A stretch of DNA of 22,212 bases from NCBI GenBank assembly GCA_027456925.1, contig DAIDTZ010000234.1, forward strand, positions 1 through 22,212. Direction: 5' to 3'. The stretch comes from Nitrospirota bacterium. GTDB taxonomy: Bacteria > Nitrospirota > UBA9217. Below, piece after piece: positions 22,161 to 22,212 of the stretch (position 1 is its first letter; each line of letters begins with the position of its first letter). Made by a program: the position numbers and the translations under genes. Below the pieces are notes generated by a model that was not told the origin of the DNA, did not search any database, and worked only from the letters and a program-made list of their open reading frames with translations.

Positions 22161-22212
22161 ATGATCGCATCTCTTACAGGCAAGTTGAGACGGAAAGCGA
22201 ACAATTATCTTA
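22161..22212 (+). CDS. ruvA: Holliday junction helicase subunit RuvA (5' end only, cut by right edge)
   Basis: Seventeen codons are visible (MIASLTGKLRRKANNYL). They match the RuvA N-terminus, typically 'MIAYLRGKL...', which begins the OB-fold domain. The ATG is one base after the ruvC stop. RuvA binds Holliday junctions and recruits the RuvB motor. The remaining nine-tenths of the gene lies outside the window. Confidence 0.88.
   Translation, partial: MIASLTGKLRRKANNYL

Overview
The window is a gene-dense, mostly housekeeping stretch of a bacterial chromosome with a GC content somewhat above 50% (judged by eye). The gene families suggest an anaerobic, Gram-negative-type bacterium, probably Nitrospirota or Desulfobacterota (Deltaproteobacteria sensu lato). 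Pointers are the FecR/DUF6600 protein, the CooT nickel protein, the EtfA fused to a 2x[4Fe-4S] ferredoxin, the long Cys-containing BioA, the DUF4124 protein, and short palindromic repeats in many intergenic gaps. The lineage is inferred from family content, not from a marker search.

Layout. (1) 1-3040: a partial FecR-domain gene runs off the left edge on the minus strand. It is divergent from a chaN-like gene; the two candidate promoters overlap. A 547-base gap follows with what looks like a fragment of an IS66-type transposase, then a strong promoter, a long leader and a lipoprotein gene. (2) 3041-3769: a 540-base non-coding or weakly coding stretch with a promoter, a possible 61-codon ORF and a clear intrinsic terminator. 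The terminator ends only 40 bases before a cooT-type nickel-binding gene, an attenuator-like arrangement. (3) 3837-15525, minus strand: one long lipid-synthesis operon behind a perfect-consensus sigma70-type promoter (TTGACA, 17 bases, TATAAT). Its order is yceD, rpmF, plsX, fabH, acyl-CoA dehydrogenase, etfB, etfA, fabD, fabG, acpP, fabF, rnc and an Elp3-like radical SAM gene. (4) 15691-17858: a DUF4124 membrane protein gene (plus) converges on bioA (minus). (5) 17872-20607: an htrA/degP-type protease and a membrane PIN-TRAM protein. (6) 20764 to the right edge: yebC, ruvC and the first codons of ruvA.

How the genes fit together. PlsX, FabH, FabD, FabG, AcpP and FabF cover priming, malonyl transfer, condensation and ketoreduction of type II fatty acid synthesis, plus hand-over to phospholipid synthesis. 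No dehydratase (FabZ/FabA) and no known enoyl-ACP reductase (FabI/K/L/V) is in the window. At that place in the operon sit an acyl-CoA dehydrogenase and a two-subunit electron-transfer flavoprotein whose EtfB has the motif of the NAD(H)-linked, bifurcating type and whose EtfA carries a ferredoxin domain. etfA and fabD are one base apart, so the redox module is part of the operon rather than a neighbour. Whether it completes the elongation cycle, links fatty acid synthesis to ferredoxin, or degrades acyl chains cannot be decided from sequence. This is the most interesting feature of the window.

I saw no tRNA, rRNA, CRISPR array, intact insertion sequence, prophage or defence system.
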